A stretch of DNA of 8,594 bases from Mucilaginibacter sp. (GTDB lineage Bacteria; Bacteroidota; Bacteroidia; Sphingobacteriales; Sphingobacteriaceae). Of this stretch, positions 6,607-8,594 are shown piece after piece (the stretch's first letter is position 1; every line of letters begins with the position of its first letter). Made by a program: the position numbers and the translations under genes. The notes under the pieces are model-generated. The model did no database searches. It had not been told where the DNA came from and worked only from the letters and a program-made list of their open reading frames with translations. The stretch covers positions 1 through 8,594 of the forward strand of contig JAICXZ010000086.1 of assembly GCA_025934475.1 (NCBI GenBank), in the 5' to 3' direction.

Positions 6607-8535
6607 ATGCAGGTAACGGCCGGAGATTTACTTCAAACAATAAATTATCCTTCTGATTTAAAGCAACTTACCGAAGAGCAACTCGAACAGGTTTGCAACG
6701 AGCTGCGTCAATATATTATCGACGTGGTCTCTGTAAACGGCGGCCATTTCGGGGCAAGTCTGGGTGTGGTTGAGTTAACCGTTGCTTTACACTATATCCT
6801 TAACACACCTTACGACCAGCTGGTATGGGATGTGGGCCACCAGGCGTACGGGCATAAGATACTTACCGGTCGCCGCGATGTTTTTCACACCAACCGTATT
6901 CACGGCGGTATCAGCGGCTTTCCGAAGCGTTCCGAAAGCGAGTATGATACTTTTGGTGTTGGACACTCTTCTACTTCAATCTCCGCTGCTTTAGGTATGG
7001 CGGTGGCTTCGCAATATAAAGGCGAAACCGATCGTCAGCACGTGGCGATTATAGGCGATGGAGCCATGACTGCCGGCATGGCCTTCGAAGCGTTGAACCA
7101 TGCGGGTATCGAAAACTCGAACCTGCTGGTTATCCTGAACGACAATAATATGTCGATCGACCCGAATGTGGGTGCGCTGAAGGAATATTTGACTGACATT
7201 ACTACCTCGAAACCATATAACCGTTTCAGGGATGATATAGCCCATGTGTTGAGTAAAATCTCGTCTATGGGCCCGGACGCTTTCAAATTCGCCAAGAAAT
7301 TTGAAAAGAGCATCAAAGGCACGCTGCTCAAAAACAGCAACCTGTTTGAAGCGCTGAAGTTCCGTTACTTTGGTCCTATCGACGGGCACAATGTGAAACA
7401 CCTGGTAAGGGTGCTCCGCGATCTGCGCGACATTCCCGGGCCAAAACTATTACACTGTGTTACGGTAAAAGGTAAAGGCTATGCCCTTGCCGAAAAGGAC
7501 CAGACCAAGTGGCATGCTCCCGGGCTGTTCGACAAGATCACGGGCGAGATCAAGAAATCAAAATCAGACAAACCACAACCTCCAAAATATCAGGATGTAT
7601 TTGGTCATACCATTATTGAGCTGGCAGAGCAAAATCCGAAGATTATGGGCATTACGCCTGCCATGCCTTCGGGATGTTCGCTTAATATGATGATGAAGAC
7701 TATGCCCGATCGCGCATTCGACGTGGGCATTGCTGAGCAACATGCGGTAACATTCTCAGCCGGTTTAGCGACGCAAGGATTAGTGCCTTTCTGCAATATC
7801 TATTCCAGCTTTATGCAACGGGCATACGACCAGGTGATCCACGATGTTGCTATTCAGAAGCTAAACGTGGTGTTCTGCCTCGATCGTGCCGGCATTGCCG
7901 GAGCTGACGGACCTACGCACCATGGCGCTTATGACCTGGCTTACATGCGTTGCATCCCGAATATGATTGTTTCGGCGCCGATGAACGAGGAAGAGCTGCG
8001 CAACCTGATGTACACCGCCCAACAGGAAAATATGGGTCCGTTTGTGATCCGCTATCCACGCGGCACCGGTGTTATGGTCGACTGGCAACGCCCGATGAAG
8101 GCGATCCCGGTTGGCAAGGGCCGCAAGGTAACCGATGGTGAGGATGTGGCCATAATTTCTATCGGCGCTATCGGAAACGAAGCCGTTAAGGCGATTGCCG
8201 CTTTAAATGAAGAAGGTTTTTACCCGGCTCATTATGATCTGCGTTTTGTAAAACCGCTGGACCAGCCTTTGCTGCACGAAGTATTCAAGAAATTCGGCAA
8301 AGTGATCACTGTTGAAGACGGCTGTCTCGAAGGCGGTATGGGAAGCGCTGTACTTGAATTCATGGCCGATAATAACTACAGCGCGGAGGTAGTTCGCCTG
8401 GGCATTCCTGATCAATTCATCGAGCACGGCGAGCAGCCTGAGCTTTGGTCCGAATGCGGTTATGATGCCAAGTCGATTGCGCAACAGGTTCACAAAATGG
8501 GCATCAAGCGCGCGGCGCATACCATAGCGTCGTAA
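6607..8535 (+). CDS. dxs: 1-deoxy-D-xylulose-5-phosphate synthase
   Basis: This thiamine-diphosphate enzyme condenses pyruvate with glyceraldehyde 3-phosphate to 1-deoxy-D-xylulose 5-phosphate, the committed step of the MEP route to isoprenoids and also a precursor for thiamine and pyridoxal. At 642 residues it has the family's usual length of about 620-640. The N-terminal domain has H47 in [10 protein letters not shown], the cofactor and metal motif [16 protein letters not shown] from 150, and N180 in LNDNNMS. The central transketolase pyrimidine-binding domain (about 325-490) has the catalytic glutamate E377 in VGIAEQHA and H438 in GADGPTHHG. The C-terminal transketolase domain runs from about 505 to 630. 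No key residue is missing. The ATG is supported by AAGGA 5 nt upstream and a -7 box about 25 bp upstream. It is transcribed divergently from scpA and appears monocistronic, since the downstream sequence likely encodes a converging gene. Confidence 0.98.
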   Translation: MQVTAGDLLQTINYPSDLKQLTEEQLEQVCNELRQYIIDVVSVNGGHFGASLGVVELTVALHYILNTPYDQLVWDVGHQAYGHKILTGRRDVFHTNRIHGGISGFPKRSESEYDTFGVGHSSTSISAALGMAVASQYKGETDRQHVAIIGDGAMTAGMAFEALNHAGIENSNLLVILNDNNMSIDPNVGALKEYLTDITTSKPYNRFRDDIAHVLSKISSMGPDAFKFAKKFEKSIKGTLLKNSNLFEALKFRYFGPIDGHNVKHLVRVLRDLRDIPGPKLLHCVTVKGKGYALAEKDQTKWHAPGLFDKITGEIKKSKSDKPQPPKYQDVFGHTIIELAEQNPKIMGITPAMPSGCSLNMMMKTMPDRAFDVGIAEQHAVTFSAGLATQGLVPFCNIYSSFMQRAYDQVIHDVAIQKLNVVFCLDRAGIAGADGPTHHGAYDLAYMRCIPNMIVSAPMNEEELRNLMYTAQQENMGPFVIRYPRGTGVMVDWQRPMKAIPVGKGRKVTDGEDVAIISIGAIGNEAVKAIAALNEEGFYPAHYDLRFVKPLDQPLLHEVFKKFGKVITVEDGCLEGGMGSAVLEFMADNNYSAEVVRLGIPDQFIEHGEQPELWSECGYDAKSIAQQVHKMGIKRAAHTIAS

Positions 8536-8541
8536 ATCAAA

Positions 8542-8594
8542 TTATTTCTTAGGGTACAGACTTTGTAAAACATATTCCTGCATCACAGAAAGCC
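8542..8594 (-). CDS. Partial C-terminus of an unidentified minus-strand gene
   Basis: Read leftward from the window edge, an open frame gives 16 residues, LSVMQEYVLQSLYPKK, then TAA at 8544-8542. It has the look of a C-terminal amphipathic helix with a lysine tail, and the stop would fall 6 bp past the dxs stop, a normal spacing for convergent genes. The piece is too short to name, and one other minus-strand frame is also open for 14 codons, so the call is tentative. Confidence 0.4.
   Translation of the reverse strand, partial: LSVMQEYVLQSLYPKK

Overview
The window looks like ordinary chromosome from a Bacteroidota bacterium, most likely a Sphingobacteriaceae member such as Mucilaginibacter or Pedobacter. 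The support is Bacteroidota-type promoters (TTTG, spacer, TAnnTTTG) in front of several genes, AT-rich leaders with little Shine-Dalgarno signal, and protein sequences typical of that group. The genus is an impression from remembered protein sequences; no search was run. I see no phage, insertion sequence, CRISPR, tRNA or rRNA.

Layout, left to right. Positions 1-73 hold a palindromic element built of 7-bp units. Two minus-strand genes follow as a probable operon: glyA (serine hydroxymethyltransferase, 2852-4126) and, 15 bp downstream, a soluble hybrid histidine kinase (74-2836; GAF, three PAS, HisKA, HATPase_c, receiver). Divergent from glyA is a secreted protein of unknown role (4305-5567) with histidine and glutamate motifs resembling the erythromycin esterase/ChaN/TIKI-type fold. 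It converges with scpA (5646-6383, minus), the kleisin subunit of SMC condensin. Divergent from scpA is dxs (6607-8535), first enzyme of the MEP isoprenoid pathway. The last 53 bases probably hold the C-terminus of another minus-strand gene converging on dxs.

The genes do not form one pathway. glyA, scpA and dxs are housekeeping genes for one-carbon metabolism, chromosome segregation and isoprenoid precursors. The kinase and the secreted protein are the less predictable parts. No new multi-gene system is visible. The most noteworthy signals are small: three of the four intergenic regions carry imperfect arrays with an exact 7-bp period but different unit sequences; scpA has a promoter so close to its ATG that the mRNA may be leaderless; and the dxs upstream region has a 13-bp direct repeat and an inverted repeat centred on its -7 box.
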